Shown: positions 1-10,535, counted from the first letter of the stretch. The stretch is DNA of 64,000 nt from Bacteroidetes bacterium CG2_30_33_31 (GCA_001872625.1 MNXP01000043.1:28929-92928), one strand, 5' to 3'. Notes: generated by a model from the letters alone, not told the origin. Program-made: numbers and translations.

Positions 1-1
1 C

Positions 2-349
2 CATAATCACATGAGCACCAGCGAACTAAGGCAAGTTTATGGCTCTGCAATAGCTCTGACTTATGTGTCGCTTTTCGAAGGATTTGGAATTCCAATTATT
101 GAAAGTTTCGCTTGCGGAACTCCAGTTATTACATCCAATATTACCTCGATGCCAGAAGTTGCTGCTCAGGCTGCAATATTAGTAAACCCTTTAAATATTG
201 ATGAAATTTCGGAAGCAATGCATAATGTGGAAACCGACAAAATATTGAGGGATAAGTTGATAGAGCTTGGTTTGGAAAGAGCCAAATACTTTTCGTGGGA
301 TGATTCAGCGGTCAAATTATGGAAGATAATTTGCGAAATAAATTCTTAG
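2..349 (+). CDS. Glycosyltransferase family 1/4, C-terminal part (truncated by window edge)
   Basis: Frame open to window edge; EGFGIPIIESFACGTPVITSNITSMPEVA matches the GT-B C-terminal motif. Confidence 0.85.
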   Translation, partial: HNHMSTSELRQVYGSAIALTYVSLFEGFGIPIIESFACGTPVITSNITSMPEVAAQAAILVNPLNIDEISEAMHNVETDKILRDKLIELGLERAKYFSWDDSAVKLWKIICEINS

Positions 350-404
350 CGTGGGAGCTAAAAATTTATAAAGGCAAAAAATATCTTATTAATTGAAAAC
401 TTTT

Positions 405-434
405 TTTGCTAAATAAAAAAATAGTGTACTTTTG
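405..434 (+). promoter_or_regulatory. Bacteroidetes-type promoter for tRNA-Phe
   Basis: TTTG (405-408), 18-nt spacer, TACTTTTG (427-434) just upstream of the tRNA. Confidence 0.55.
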
Positions 435-448
435 CAGCCCTCAAAGGA

Positions 449-521
449 GGTACCATAGCTCAGTTGGTAGAGCAATGGACTGAAAATCCATGTGTCCCTG
501 GTTCAAATCCAGGTGGTACCA
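449..521 (+). tRNA. tRNA-Phe (GAA)
   Basis: 73 nt; acceptor GGTACCA/TGGTACC, anticodon loop CTGAAAA, T-loop GGTTCAAATCC. Confidence 0.95.
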
Positions 522-526
522 CAAAT

Positions 527-566
527 AAAAGCCCTTAATTATCAAATAATTAAGGGCTTTTTATTT
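527..566 (+). terminator. Rho-independent terminator
   Basis: AAAAGCCCTTAATT-atcaaat-AATTAAGGGCTTTTT hairpin with T-tract. Confidence 0.8.
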
Positions 567-596
567 CTATGTTTTGTGAAAATTATTGGCTGATAT

Positions 597-1880
597 TTAT
601 TTTTTAGCCTTATGAATCACATTATTTTCCTTCTTAACTTCTCTTTTAGGTTGGGCCTCTTTATATTCGAGATGGGCTTTATTTATTTTTTCAGCCATAG
701 CGTTTAGTTCAGCTTCGCTATATTTTTTCGCCTCTATATTAAATGATTTTAATACTTCTAAAGCATGATTTGCTTCCGAAAAATTATGCAATTTTATCGA
801 TATATCTATCATAGTTGGCTGATAATCAATTTTATTATCTATCGATATAAGTTCATTAAGCTGCGTAATTGCCATCATCAAGAATTCCTGATTATTGCAA
901 TCGTTGGTTAATTCTTTAATATACGAATGCAATTCATAATTGTAAAGTAACCCATTTGAAGTCATCAAATATTCTGTTAATGCTCTGAAGTAATTATCCT
1001 GATTTTTTTCAATCTGTTTGTAATATTTCATTTTCACAATTGACATAACTACCATTGGATCATCTATATGGAAAGTTCTGCATGTGGATGATATGGTATC
1101 ATCGAGCACTATTTTTTTGTTAGCCGACACACTTAGTATTATTGAAATTGAAATAATCTCATTAATTTTTTTATTTACGAACCTTGGATTCAAATTGCCA
1201 GGTCCTATTGCCGAATAATCTTCCATAAAAATGGTGAACCGTGGGTCGTTCATATCTTCTGTAAAAAGCAAAACTGCTTCTATTCCATTCATATCATGGG
1301 CATAATTAGCTCCAACATTCTTAAAATATTTTTCCTTATAAAGTTCATAATTATCACCTCCATAATATAAACCTTTAGCATAGTTGAATAGGATTCCCGA
1401 TTCAGCATCAGGGTTTTCATCTATCATTCTTTTCCATAAATGCATATTATTGTCGGGATTTATTCCAAAATTGCTGGCATCTAAAAATATATTTGGTTCT
1501 ACTTTGCCTGCGAGTTTGTACATTATATTATCATCACCATCAAGAAAAAGGAAGGTTGGATATTTATGAACATTATATTTTGCGTATCTCTTTATATTTT
1601 TGTCAGTTTTAAGATTTACTTTTAATAAAATATAATTTTCTGGAATAATTCTCGAAACCTTTTCATGTGCGAATACAATTGTATTAAAATATTCATCATC
1701 AGCTACTTGAGTTCCATTAATAATTTCTACCAGTAGATGTTTGTTTTGATTTTTAGCGGTTTTTAGCATAGCATCTATCTGTCCTGACTCGAATCGCAAG
1801 GCATCCTTTTTTTGGCTATATATGCCAGTGGAAAGTAAAACAGCTATTAATAACAAAAAGAAATTTTTAAGGTTTTTCAT
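597..1880 (-). CDS. Exported thioredoxin-like protein
   Basis: Signal peptide; thioredoxin-fold-like N-terminus (KHLLVEIINGTQ...VNLKTDKNIKRYAKYNVHKYPTFLFLDGDD). Confidence 0.65.
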   Translation of the reverse strand: MKNLKNFFLLLIAVLLSTGIYSQKKDALRFESGQIDAMLKTAKNQNKHLLVEIINGTQVADDEYFNTIVFAHEKVSRIIPENYILLKVNLKTDKNIKRYAKYNVHKYPTFLFLDGDDNIMYKLAGKVEPNIFLDASNFGINPDNNMHLWKRMIDENPDAESGILFNYAKGLYYGGDNYELYKEKYFKNVGANYAHDMNGIEAVLLFTEDMNDPRFTIFMEDYSAIGPGNLNPRFVNKKINEIISISIILSVSANKKIVLDDTISSTCRTFHIDDPMVVMSIVKMKYYKQIEKNQDNYFRALTEYLMTSNGLLYNYELHSYIKELTNDCNNQEFLMMAITQLNELISIDNKIDYQPTMIDISIKLHNFSEANHALEVLKSFNIEAKKYSEAELNAMAEKINKAHLEYKEAQPKREVKKENNVIHKAKK

Positions 1881-1962
1881 AGATTTAATGTTTGATAATT
1901 TTGCTTTATAATTTATGCAAAAATAGAAAAATTGATTTAATACTCATTTACAAATATTGATG

Positions 1963-2577
1963 CTAAAAATGAATTACAAATTTACTTTCGAAGAACTCTT
2001 CATCAAAGTAGTTTTTGATTGGATAAAGGCGAGCTTTTTTGCCAAAAAATATTACATCCTCAGCAAGATCTCCACCTTTAAGGTATAAAACTCCATTTCT
2101 TATATAATTGAAATTTTTCTTTTTTATCTTATTTTTCGACCAATGATAAAACATTGGAAGATCTGTTACAGCGCGACTTACAATGAAATCGAAACTTGCA
2201 TTTAGATTTTCAACTCGCATTTGTTGTGCGTTAATGTTTTTTAATTCTAATTTTTCTACCGCATCATTTACTACTTTTATTTTCTTGGCAATGCCATCGA
2301 TAAGAGTAAATTGAACCTGCGGAAACATAATTGCCAATGGAATTCCAGGGAATCCGCCGCCTGTTCCTAAATCCAATATTTCAGTGCCGTTTTTAAACTC
2401 AACGACTTTAGCAATTGCCATAGAATGAAGAACATGTCTTTGATAAAAATGCAAAAAATCTTTTCTCGAAATTACATTTATCTTCGAATTCCAATCTTCG
2501 TATAATGGCATAAGACGCTCAAATCTATCTAATTGCTCTGAACTCAGCAAGGGAAAATACTTTCTTATGTTATCCAT
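1963..2577 (-). CDS. rsmG: 16S rRNA (guanine527-N7)-methyltransferase RsmG
   Basis: NVISRKD, ILDLGTGGGFPGIPLAI, FIVSRAV motifs of the RsmG/GidB family. Confidence 0.92.
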   Translation of the reverse strand: MDNIRKYFPLLSSEQLDRFERLMPLYEDWNSKINVISRKDFLHFYQRHVLHSMAIAKVVEFKNGTEILDLGTGGGFPGIPLAIMFPQVQFTLIDGIAKKIKVVNDAVEKLELKNINAQQMRVENLNASFDFIVSRAVTDLPMFYHWSKNKIKKKNFNYIRNGVLYLKGGDLAEDVIFFGKKARLYPIKNYFDEEFFESKFVIHF

Positions 2578-2723
2578 AATTGGCTAATTTATATTTGGCA
2601 AAATTAGTTAATAGGTTGCTGCAATAAACATTGGAATGTGAATAAAATTTTGTTTGATTGAATTTATCGACTTTTTTGTTGTTAAATTTGCAAATATTCA
2701 GTACATATTAATTGTATATAATT

Positions 2724-3707
2724 ATGAAAATTAGAGGATTAACATTAATAGCATTTTTACTAATAGCTAATTCAGAGCTTTTGGTTGGTCAAAGAATAAG
2801 CACTTTAGATTACATCAATAAATATAAATATATTTCAATAAAGGAGATGCTTGATTATAAAATTCCAGCATCAATCACCTTAGCGCAGGCAATCTTAGAA
2901 TCATCATCAGGCAATAGCAGCTTGGCAACTGAAGCAAATAATCATTTTGGAATTAAATGCCATAATGATTGGACTGGAGAAAAAATCTACAAGGATGATG
3001 ATGAAAAAAATGAGTGCTTTAGGGTTTATAAATCTGCTGAATATAGCTTCCGCGATCATTCCATTTACCTTTCCACTTACAATCGCTATAAATTTCTATT
3101 CGATTATAAAATAACAGATTATAATGCATGGGCAGATGGATTAAAGACGGCCGGATATGCTACCAACTCTCAATACCCTAAACTTTTGACCAAAATTATT
3201 GAAGATTATGATTTGGAAAAATATGACAAAGTAAGCCAAAAGGAGTTTGAGAAGATGTTGAGAGAAGATAATGTTACTTTGATGGACAATTTTGACTTTA
3301 ATAGTCCTTCTATAACTAAGGATACCGAAGAAAATAAGAATCAAGTTTATTTACCAATGCCAAATCATAATATACTGTTTTACAACAGAATAAAATATAT
3401 TATTTGTAAAAAAGGAGATGATATTAATAGTTTAAGGAAAGAGTTTGATTTGTTTGTATGGCAAATTCCTAAATATAATGACATAAGCAAAGATCAAGTT
3501 TTGGAACCTGGTATGTTGATTTATTTACAGCCAAAAAGAAGAAATTGCCCCGAAAAAATTCATAAAATAAAAGAAGGCGAAACTATGTGGGAAGTTAGTC
3601 AGAAATATGGAATTAAGCTTTCTATTCTTTATAAAAGAAACCAAATGCAGCCTGGTACTCAGCCCACTAAAGGCCAAGAATTGAGCTTGAGGAAAAAGAA
3701 AAAATAG
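2724..3707 (+). CDS. Exported glucosaminidase-domain protein with C-terminal LysM
   Basis: SITLAQAILESSSGNSSLATEANNHFGIKC is the glucosaminidase signature; C-terminal LysM (HKIKEGETMWEVSQKYGI). ATG at 2724 preferred over TTG at 2712. Confidence 0.85.
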   Translation: MKIRGLTLIAFLLIANSELLVGQRISTLDYINKYKYISIKEMLDYKIPASITLAQAILESSSGNSSLATEANNHFGIKCHNDWTGEKIYKDDDEKNECFRVYKSAEYSFRDHSIYLSTYNRYKFLFDYKITDYNAWADGLKTAGYATNSQYPKLLTKIIEDYDLEKYDKVSQKEFEKMLREDNVTLMDNFDFNSPSITKDTEENKNQVYLPMPNHNILFYNRIKYIICKKGDDINSLRKEFDLFVWQIPKYNDISKDQVLEPGMLIYLQPKRRNCPEKIHKIKEGETMWEVSQKYGIKLSILYKRNQMQPGTQPTKGQELSLRKKKK

Positions 3708-3708
3708 T

Positions 3709-4593
3709 TTATTCTTCAAAAATATTTAGAAGTGCATTGTATTTATCTCCATTAATTTCATCGCCTCTTTCATTATAAATAGAAATCAAGTTTTTTAACA
3801 TCCTCGAAACTGTAACTTCATTTTGACAAGGCAAAATATTTGAGTCCTCGACAGCAACATTGAGTTTGTGCAAGAAGCCGAAAACTTCACTCAGGCTATA
3901 AATTTCGCCTCCGCTAAAAGGATTTATATAAAAAAGAATATTATTTCGTTTGATGTCGTGAAATGGATTGGCATATAATCTATCTACATAAGCAACTATA
4001 TAATGCTTTGGCAAATTAATCCCATATATTGGTATGCCAACACTTTGAGCTACAATAGAATATAATGAACAAATTGAAATTGGATTTCCTTTTTTTCTCT
4101 CCAAAACATCAATTAAAAAGGAATTTATTGGATTAAAAAAATCTTTAGAATCACCCGAAAATTTGTAAATGTTGAAAAATATATTATTCAAGACCCTAAC
4201 TTTTTCGAGAGCTGTAAGATTGTCATTAAGCTCAAGCCATAGGCTGTCTTTTATACGATTTATTTCTTTGTTGATATAAGTTAAGTCGAGATTTGGGTAT
4301 TGAAATTTTGAGATTATTGCCAAAGCCTTGAATAGGTTTTCTGAATTGTAATCTCTCCAGTTTTTCAATTCTGAGCATGATATATCGAGTCGAATTTTAT
4401 CATAAACACTTTTCAATCGGCTTGTCTTTTCAAGATCAAGACAGCTTTCTAATTCTTCATCGATAAAAGCAAGGGCAGAGCTGCCAAGTTTTATAATCTG
4501 CTCTTTCACAACATCATAAACCTCATTATCGTCTATCAGACTTATTAATGATTTTATCTCCCTTGTATTTAAAACTTTATCCATATTAGTCAC
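3709..4593 (-). CDS. Transglutaminase-like (SirB1-type) protein
   Basis: INSFLIDVLERKKGNPISICSLYSIVAQSVGIPIYGINLPKHYIVAY resembles the SirB1/transglutaminase-core region. Confidence 0.75.
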   Translation of the reverse strand: MTNMDKVLNTREIKSLISLIDDNEVYDVVKEQIIKLGSSALAFIDEELESCLDLEKTSRLKSVYDKIRLDISCSELKNWRDYNSENLFKALAIISKFQYPNLDLTYINKEINRIKDSLWLELNDNLTALEKVRVLNNIFFNIYKFSGDSKDFFNPINSFLIDVLERKKGNPISICSLYSIVAQSVGIPIYGINLPKHYIVAYVDRLYANPFHDIKRNNILFYINPFSGGEIYSLSEVFGFLHKLNVAVEDSNILPCQNEVTVSRMLKNLISIYNERGDEINGDKYNALLNIFEE

Positions 4594-5458
4594 AAATTCT
4601 CTCCAAAATTAATTCAATAAGTCTAACTACGGTAGCTTTATAATCGCTGCTGAAAGTTTTCGTATATCTATTAGCAACTATGGCACAAACTGTTGCAGTG
4701 TTATGACCTAACATTGCCCCCAATCCATAAATTGCTGATGTTTCCATTTCAAAATTAGTAATTTGTTTATTCTGATAATTGAATTTACTTAATTTTTCAT
4801 TCAGCTGATTAATTGCAAGTCCGAGGCGAAGCGAGCGTCCTTGAGGGCCATAAAATCCAGAGGCCGTGGCTGTTATGCCTTTTAATAATCCAGCGCCTAT
4901 TTTATCTTCCAAATTTTTAGAACACTTCACAACATAAGGTTTAGCAAGATTTGCATCCCATTGCATTTCTTTAATAAATGCTTTGGTAAATGCTTTATCA
5001 ATTACTTTGTCGGATTCTGCATAAAAATTTAGTAAACCATCAAGCCCAAGGCCGTATTCCGAAAAAACAAAAGAATCCACAGGAATATTTTCTTGTAATG
5101 CTCCTGAAGTGCCTAATCTTATGATGTTTAAACTACGCTTATTCTCATAAATTTTCCTGTTTGCCAAATCAATATTTACAAGTGCATCAAGCTCATTCAT
5201 TACAATATCAATGTTATCTGTTCCAATTCCAGTTGCTAAAGCACTGATTCTGTGTCCGTTGAGATACCCAGTATGAGTTACAAATTCTCTATTTGAAACC
5301 TTAAATTCAATCTTGTCGAAGTAATTTGAAATCACTTCAACTCTCTGTGGATCACCTACCACTATTATATCTTCTGCAATCTGCTCAGGCAACAAGTGCA
5401 AATGGTAAATGCTTTTATCTGGATTAACAATTAATTCCGACGCTTCTAAATTTCCCAT
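4586..5458 (-). CDS. Nucleoside (uridine-type) phosphorylase
   Basis: DIIVVGDPQRVEVIS, IRLGTSGALQ, NFEMETSAIYGLG motifs of the PNP_UDP family. Confidence 0.88.
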   Translation of the reverse strand: MGNLEASELIVNPDKSIYHLHLLPEQIAEDIIVVGDPQRVEVISNYFDKIEFKVSNREFVTHTGYLNGHRISALATGIGTDNIDIVMNELDALVNIDLANRKIYENKRSLNIIRLGTSGALQENIPVDSFVFSEYGLGLDGLLNFYAESDKVIDKAFTKAFIKEMQWDANLAKPYVVKCSKNLEDKIGAGLLKGITATASGFYGPQGRSLRLGLAINQLNEKLSKFNYQNKQITNFEMETSAIYGLGAMLGHNTATVCAIVANRYTKTFSSDYKATVVRLIELILERICD

Positions 5459-5540
5459 ATAAAAAAATATTATTGCTATTCTATAAAAAAATATGTCTAA
5501 GTTTGTAACTTATTAATATAACACAAAAATAGTCAAAATT

Positions 5541-6419
5541 ATGGATACGAACATGAATATTTTAGTTCCCATCGACTTTAGAGAGCAATCTTTAAATGCT
5601 TTGAATATTGCAATTGGTCTTGCAAAAACATTAAAATTAAAAATCAGCTTATTATATGTTCATCAGGATAAGGGAGCTTTAACTTCATTATTTTCAAGTG
5701 AACAAACAGCCCTTTTTGATGAAGCCGTTTTAGAAAAATTGCAGGATTTAGCTAAAATAAATGCAGAAAAAAATAATGTTGTTATCGACTCAAAACTCGT
5801 TCATCATAATAGCGTTCATACTGCAATTCTTGATTATGCTGACAAAAATTCGACAGAAATTATCGTAATGGGTCGAGGTCAAAAAGATAATGATGTCGTC
5901 ATTGGAGCTAATACTTTGAGAATTCTTCGTTCGTCGAATGTGCCAGTTATTACAGTTGACCAAAATTACGACCTGAGCAAAATTCGCAATATTCTTTTAC
6001 CTTTGGATTTATCAAAAGAAACACGCCAAAAAGTTAATTGGGCAATTACTCTTGCTAAACTTTTTGATGCTGACATAAAAGTTATTTCAGCTCTTTGGTC
6101 ACCAAATAACGAAAATATTGTTAACCAGCTTAATGCTCAGTTGATTCAGGTTGATAATTTTATAAAAAAAGAAGGTGTTACTTGTACAGTAGATGTAATA
6201 AATTCGACCGATGATGCTAAAACTTTTGTTCCAATAATCTTAAAATATGTTGAATCAGAAGGGGATATTGATTTAATTTTAATCATGACTCAACAGGAAA
6301 CTGGTTTTATCGAATTCTTTATTGGAACTCATGCTTCTGAATTAATCAGAAAATCAACAACTCCTGTAATGTCTATAATTCCTCACGAAACTGGACAAAT
6401 TAATTGGGGATTATTTTAA
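5541..6419 (+). CDS. Universal stress protein with two UspA domains
   Basis: NILVPIDFREQS...IIVMGRG then NILLPLDLSKET...HASELIRKSTTPVMSI. Confidence 0.88.
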   Translation: MDTNMNILVPIDFREQSLNALNIAIGLAKTLKLKISLLYVHQDKGALTSLFSSEQTALFDEAVLEKLQDLAKINAEKNNVVIDSKLVHHNSVHTAILDYADKNSTEIIVMGRGQKDNDVVIGANTLRILRSSNVPVITVDQNYDLSKIRNILLPLDLSKETRQKVNWAITLAKLFDADIKVISALWSPNNENIVNQLNAQLIQVDNFIKKEGVTCTVDVINSTDDAKTFVPIILKYVESEGDIDLILIMTQQETGFIEFFIGTHASELIRKSTTPVMSIIPHETGQINWGLF

Positions 6420-6420
6420 A

Positions 6421-7674
6421 TTGGAAGTAGCAAAAGTTATTATAATAAGCATTGGCGACGAAATTCTTATTGGACAAATAGCCAATACCAATGCAACATG
6501 GATGGCTGAAATTCTAAATTCTAACGGTTTCAATACTGTAGAGATTAGATCAATTGCCGATGATGAAAATGCTATCCTTAACACTCTGAAATCAGTTAGG
6601 CAATTAGCAGATTTGGTGCTTGTTACTGGAGGACTTGGCCCTACCAAGGATGACAAAACAAAGCAAATAATTTGCGATTTTTTTGATAGTCAAATTATTA
6701 TCAATGATGCTGTGTTGGCTCATGTGAAAAGCTTTTTTGCTATTAGAAATAAAGAGCTTACAGAACTTAATTATAAACAAGCTGAGGTTCCTGATAATTG
6801 TGAAGTCGTACATAATGCTATGGGAACAGCGCCGGGAATGTATTTCGTGAAAGAAAATATCCATTTTGTTTTTATGCCTGGCGTTCCTTTTGAAATGGAA
6901 AATATAATGAAAACTTGGGTGATTCCCGAAATGTGCAAAAGGCTTTTCACTAAAAATATTATTCAGAAAACTATTTTGACCCATGGTTTGGGTGAGAGTT
7001 TTTTGGCTGATAAAATTTCCAAATGGGAAAATTCATTGCCCACCCATATTAAATTAGCTTATCTTCCTACTCCTGGAAAAGTTCGCTTGCGCCTAAGAGG
7101 TATTGGTGACAATAGGGGGGAACTTCAAATGGAAATAGAGAAAAAGATTCAAGAGTTACAGATTATAATTCCTAATTTAATTTATGGATTTGATGATGAT
7201 TTAATGGAAGAAATTATTGGTAACTTATTAAGAAAAAATAAGTTAACTCTTTCAACTGCTGAGAGCTGTACAGGAGGATTTATTGCTCATAAGATAACAG
7301 AAATTGCTGGTAGCTCCGATTATTTCAAAGGCTCTGTAGTAGCGTATTCAAATGAAATAAAGGAGAAAGTTTTAGGCATATCGGCGAAAAATCTGCTGAC
7401 TTATGGTGCAGTTAGCGAACAAGTTATTATTCAGATGGCTGAGGGAGTTAGAAAGCTGTTCGATACAGATTATGCCATAGCAACATCTGGAATCGCTGGA
7501 CCAAGTGGTGGTACTACTGAAAAATCTGTAGGTACAGTTTGGATTGCTTTAAGTAGTTCCTCAAAAACTATCGCCAAGAAATTTAACTTTGGAAACCATC
7601 GCATTAGGAATATCAATCTTTCTTTTCTGTCGGCTATAAATATGCTTCGTATGGAACTTTTGAATTCTGATTAA
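6421..7674 (+). CDS. cinA: CinA family competence/damage-inducible protein
   Basis: SIGDEILIGQIANTNA...LVTGGLGPTKDD; C-terminal TAESCTGG...ATSGIAGPSGGTTEKSVGTVWIA; TTG start. Confidence 0.93.
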   Translation: MEVAKVIIISIGDEILIGQIANTNATWMAEILNSNGFNTVEIRSIADDENAILNTLKSVRQLADLVLVTGGLGPTKDDKTKQIICDFFDSQIIINDAVLAHVKSFFAIRNKELTELNYKQAEVPDNCEVVHNAMGTAPGMYFVKENIHFVFMPGVPFEMENIMKTWVIPEMCKRLFTKNIIQKTILTHGLGESFLADKISKWENSLPTHIKLAYLPTPGKVRLRLRGIGDNRGELQMEIEKKIQELQIIIPNLIYGFDDDLMEEIIGNLLRKNKLTLSTAESCTGGFIAHKITEIAGSSDYFKGSVVAYSNEIKEKVLGISAKNLLTYGAVSEQVIIQMAEGVRKLFDTDYAIATSGIAGPSGGTTEKSVGTVWIALSSSSKTIAKKFNFGNHRIRNINLSFLSAINMLRMELLNSD

Positions 7675-7842
7675 TTATTTTATCAGCAAAATACAAGCAT
7701 AATTGTAGCTATAATGTTGAAATTCAATTTTATACGTATAATTAATAAATTATAAATAAATTGTAAATAAGGCTTGGTGGTTTGAAATATTTTTCATTAT
7801 TTTGCACTCCAATTTCAAGGATTATATTAAAATATAAGAACG

Positions 7843-8079
7843 ATGTCTAAAATTTGTGAAATAACAGGAAAGAAAGTAATGACAGGTAACAATGTTGCCC
7901 ATTCAAATAAACGTACCAGAAGAAAATTTTATCCAAATCTTCAAACTAAGAAGTTCTATCTTCCTGAAGAAGATGAGTACATTATTTTGAAAGTTTCGGC
8001 TGCTGGAATTCGTAAGATTGATAAAAATGGAATTGTAGCTTGCCTTAAAGACTCACTTGCTAAAGGATATATTCAATAA
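7843..8079 (+). CDS. rpmB: 50S ribosomal protein L28
   Basis: CEITGKKVMTGNNVAHSNKRTRRKFYPNLQ. Confidence 0.97.
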   Translation: MSKICEITGKKVMTGNNVAHSNKRTRRKFYPNLQTKKFYLPEEDEYIILKVSAAGIRKIDKNGIVACLKDSLAKGYIQ

Positions 8080-8104
8080 AAAGATATTCTTTTTTAAAAC
8101 ATTG

Positions 8105-8135
8105 CCGAAGTAGATTTGTCTGCTTCGGTTTTTTT
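8105..8135 (+). terminator. Rho-independent terminator downstream of rpmB
   Basis: CCGAAGTAGA-tttg-TCTGCTTCGG hairpin plus T7. Confidence 0.8.
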
Positions 8136-8153
8136 GTTATTTATAAAAAAATG

Positions 8154-8513
8154 TTACTGAAATAATAACAAAATTTTTGGTAGAAATATAATGAGTCCAA
8201 TTACTAAAGCTCCGATTGAAGCCAATAAAACAGCTCCCGCTGATAAATCTTTGACTTTTTTAATTTGCTCGTTTTTTTCTTTAGAGAAAGCGTCGGAAAG
8301 GGTTTCAATCGCGGAGTTTATAATTTCAAGTGAAAGTATTAAAATAATAGATAATATCAAGATTAACCATTCAAAGGCGCAAATTTTTAATATAAAACCA
8401 AAAATTATTACAAAAAATGCAATTGACGATTGTATAATAAAGTTGCGTTCGCCATTTAGCATCAAATTTAAACCTCGGAAAGCATAAATAAAACTTCTAA
8501 AAAAGCGTTTCAT
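8154..8513 (-). CDS. dgkA: Diacylglycerol kinase family protein
   Basis: SFIYAFRGL...ERNFIIQSSIAF...LSLEIINSAIETLSDAFSKEKNEQIKKVKDLSAGAVLLASI. Confidence 0.93.
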   Translation of the reverse strand: MKRFFRSFIYAFRGLNLMLNGERNFIIQSSIAFFVIIFGFILKICAFEWLILILSIILILSLEIINSAIETLSDAFSKEKNEQIKKVKDLSAGAVLLASIGALVIGLIIFLPKILLLFQ

Positions 8514-8534
8514 TTTTTGGGAAAACTATTAATA

Positions 8535-8993
8535 TTATTGCATATAAATTACTGGTAAATCTTCTATTTCTTCAATGGCAAAATATTTCTTTTTCCCTTT
8601 TAAACTATATCCTATCAGTGCTTTGCCTTGGTATTTGTAAGGAAGATTTTTCCCAATATTTTCTTCTTCAATAAGCTCTCCAGAGCCATTAGGAATCTTT
8701 CGCTTAGCTGCTTTTATGTAAATTGAATCTCCTTTAGAAAAATCATTGCTGAAAGATAGATCAGAGTTCTGTTTATATGCCACTGCTTGAAAGTAAGTAG
8801 AATCTATCCATAAATCCTCGAATTTCAATTTTTTTGAGTCAGTGTAAGCGAGAATTTTAAAGCTGTAAGAGGTGGTGATGCCGCTCTCAGCTCTTCCACC
8901 ATTAGATGTTTGTTTTGTAGATTTTATGACTTCAAAAGGTTTTGATGGAATTAATCCAAATAAACATAATAATATCAATAAAAAAGTTTTCAT
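8535..8993 (-). CDS. Hypothetical exported protein
   Basis: 152-aa ORF with N-terminal signal peptide. Confidence 0.6.
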   Translation of the reverse strand: MKTFLLILLCLFGLIPSKPFEVIKSTKQTSNGGRAESGITTSYSFKILAYTDSKKLKFEDLWIDSTYFQAVAYKQNSDLSFSNDFSKGDSIYIKAAKRKIPNGSGELIEEENIGKNLPYKYQGKALIGYSLKGKKKYFAIEEIEDLPVIYMQ

Positions 8994-9004
8994 AAAAATG
9001 TAAT

Positions 9005-10252
9005 TTAATTTGTTCTAATTGCTTCCACAGGATTAAGTCTTGAAGCTATAAATGCAGGAATCATACCAGCCACAAGCCCAATAAATACTGATACTGAAAG
9101 GCCTGTCATAATGTTTCCTAAAGTTAAAACCACATCAAATTCCAGCCCATACTTCACCCCTAAAACTATAAAAAATACGAGTAATAAACCGAAAATACCA
9201 CCAAAAAGTGATAAAAAGACTGATTCGAAAAGAAACTGCATAAGAATAAAAAAATTCTTTGCGCCAAGTGATTTCTGAATCCCTATCAATTTGGTGCGCT
9301 CGCGAACGGAAACAAACATAATATTAGCAATTCCAAAGCCACCTACTAAAAGTGATAATCCGCCAATAAACCATCCTGCTATGTTTAAAGTTTTAAAAAT
9401 TCCTTCAAAATTATGAGATAAATTTGTAATTTCATTAATACTAAAATCATCATCTGATTTAGGTTTTAACTGTCTTACTGAGCGCATAATTCCCAAAATT
9501 TCATCTTTAAGTTGCTCATTAGGAATGCCTTCTTTTGCTTTTACTGCAATTAGTGGATTTAATCTTTCTGATTTAACATTGACTATATTTCTTGCAAAAT
9601 TTATTGGAATAAGTACCTGATTATCGTGGCTATTATTAAAAATATCTGAACCTTCTTTTTTAAATCTCCCAATTATACTTACTTTTCTCCCTTTAATGTT
9701 TATTTTTTTTCCTATTGGGTCGCTACCGGCAAAAAGACCATTTACAATGTCTTCGCCTATAATAGCAACGGATTTTCCAGAAATACTTTCGCCAGAAGTA
9801 AAATATCTACCCGCTGACAACTCAAAAGAAAAAATCTCATTATATTCGTAAGATGCAGCTACAACAGAAGTGTTTTGCATGCTTTTAGCACCATTTTTTA
9901 CAGTGGTGCTAGTTGAAATCATGTAAGTTACATTCTTGGCATTATTACTTCGACGCCTTAATTCATCAGCATCATGAAAATCGGGAACAGGTCTCTTATA
10001 ATATTTCCACCACGGAAAATCATTGCTAAATTCCCAGGGCCATTTCTGAACATATAATACATTATCTCCAAGAGATTCAACGCTTTGATGTATCTTCAAT
10101 TGTAAAGAATCAACTATAGTAAATACTGATATCACAGCAAAAATTCCGATAGTAATTCCTAAAAGTGAAAGCACTGTACGCAATTTATTTACAAGAAGCT
10201 GTTGTAAGGCAAATATGTACGACTCTCTTATAAGTCTTAAAATTATTTTCAT
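9005..10252 (-). CDS. MacB/FtsX-type ABC transporter permease
   Basis: LRTVLSLLGITIGIFAVISV, GIANIMFVSVRERTKLIGIQKSLGAK, C-terminal GMIPAFIASRLNPVEAIR. Confidence 0.93.
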   Translation of the reverse strand: MKIILRLIRESYIFALQQLLVNKLRTVLSLLGITIGIFAVISVFTIVDSLQLKIHQSVESLGDNVLYVQKWPWEFSNDFPWWKYYKRPVPDFHDADELRRRSNNAKNVTYMISTSTTVKNGAKSMQNTSVVAASYEYNEIFSFELSAGRYFTSGESISGKSVAIIGEDIVNGLFAGSDPIGKKINIKGRKVSIIGRFKKEGSDIFNNSHDNQVLIPINFARNIVNVKSERLNPLIAVKAKEGIPNEQLKDEILGIMRSVRQLKPKSDDDFSINEITNLSHNFEGIFKTLNIAGWFIGGLSLLVGGFGIANIMFVSVRERTKLIGIQKSLGAKNFFILMQFLFESVFLSLFGGIFGLLLVFFIVLGVKYGLEFDVVLTLGNIMTGLSVSVFIGLVAGMIPAFIASRLNPVEAIRTN

Positions 10253-10535
10253 ACTTATCTTTTAAAGATTTGTAAAAATAGAACTTTTTATTATGGTTTA
10301 GAACAAATTTAATAATGACAAATATATATTTTAAGGCATCTAATTTAATTTTTGCTTGAATTTTCATTATTCAATAAAATAAATAGTAAATATTTTGAAG
10401 ACCCCTAAATAAATCATCCATCTTTAATAAAATATGTTATAAATTTGTAATACCCCCCCCAAATAAAATATACATATATTGAAATAAAAATTATTTTTGC
10501 GTTTTTATTAATCAATACTAAACTAATATTTATTT

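Noticed and set aside
6604-6984. 126-aa minus-strand ORF
   Set aside because: Antisense to cinA; no recognisable features.
7115-7120. G6 run inside cinA as a phase-variation tract
   Set aside because: Short, and the reading frame is intact with conserved motifs on both sides; no sign of switching.
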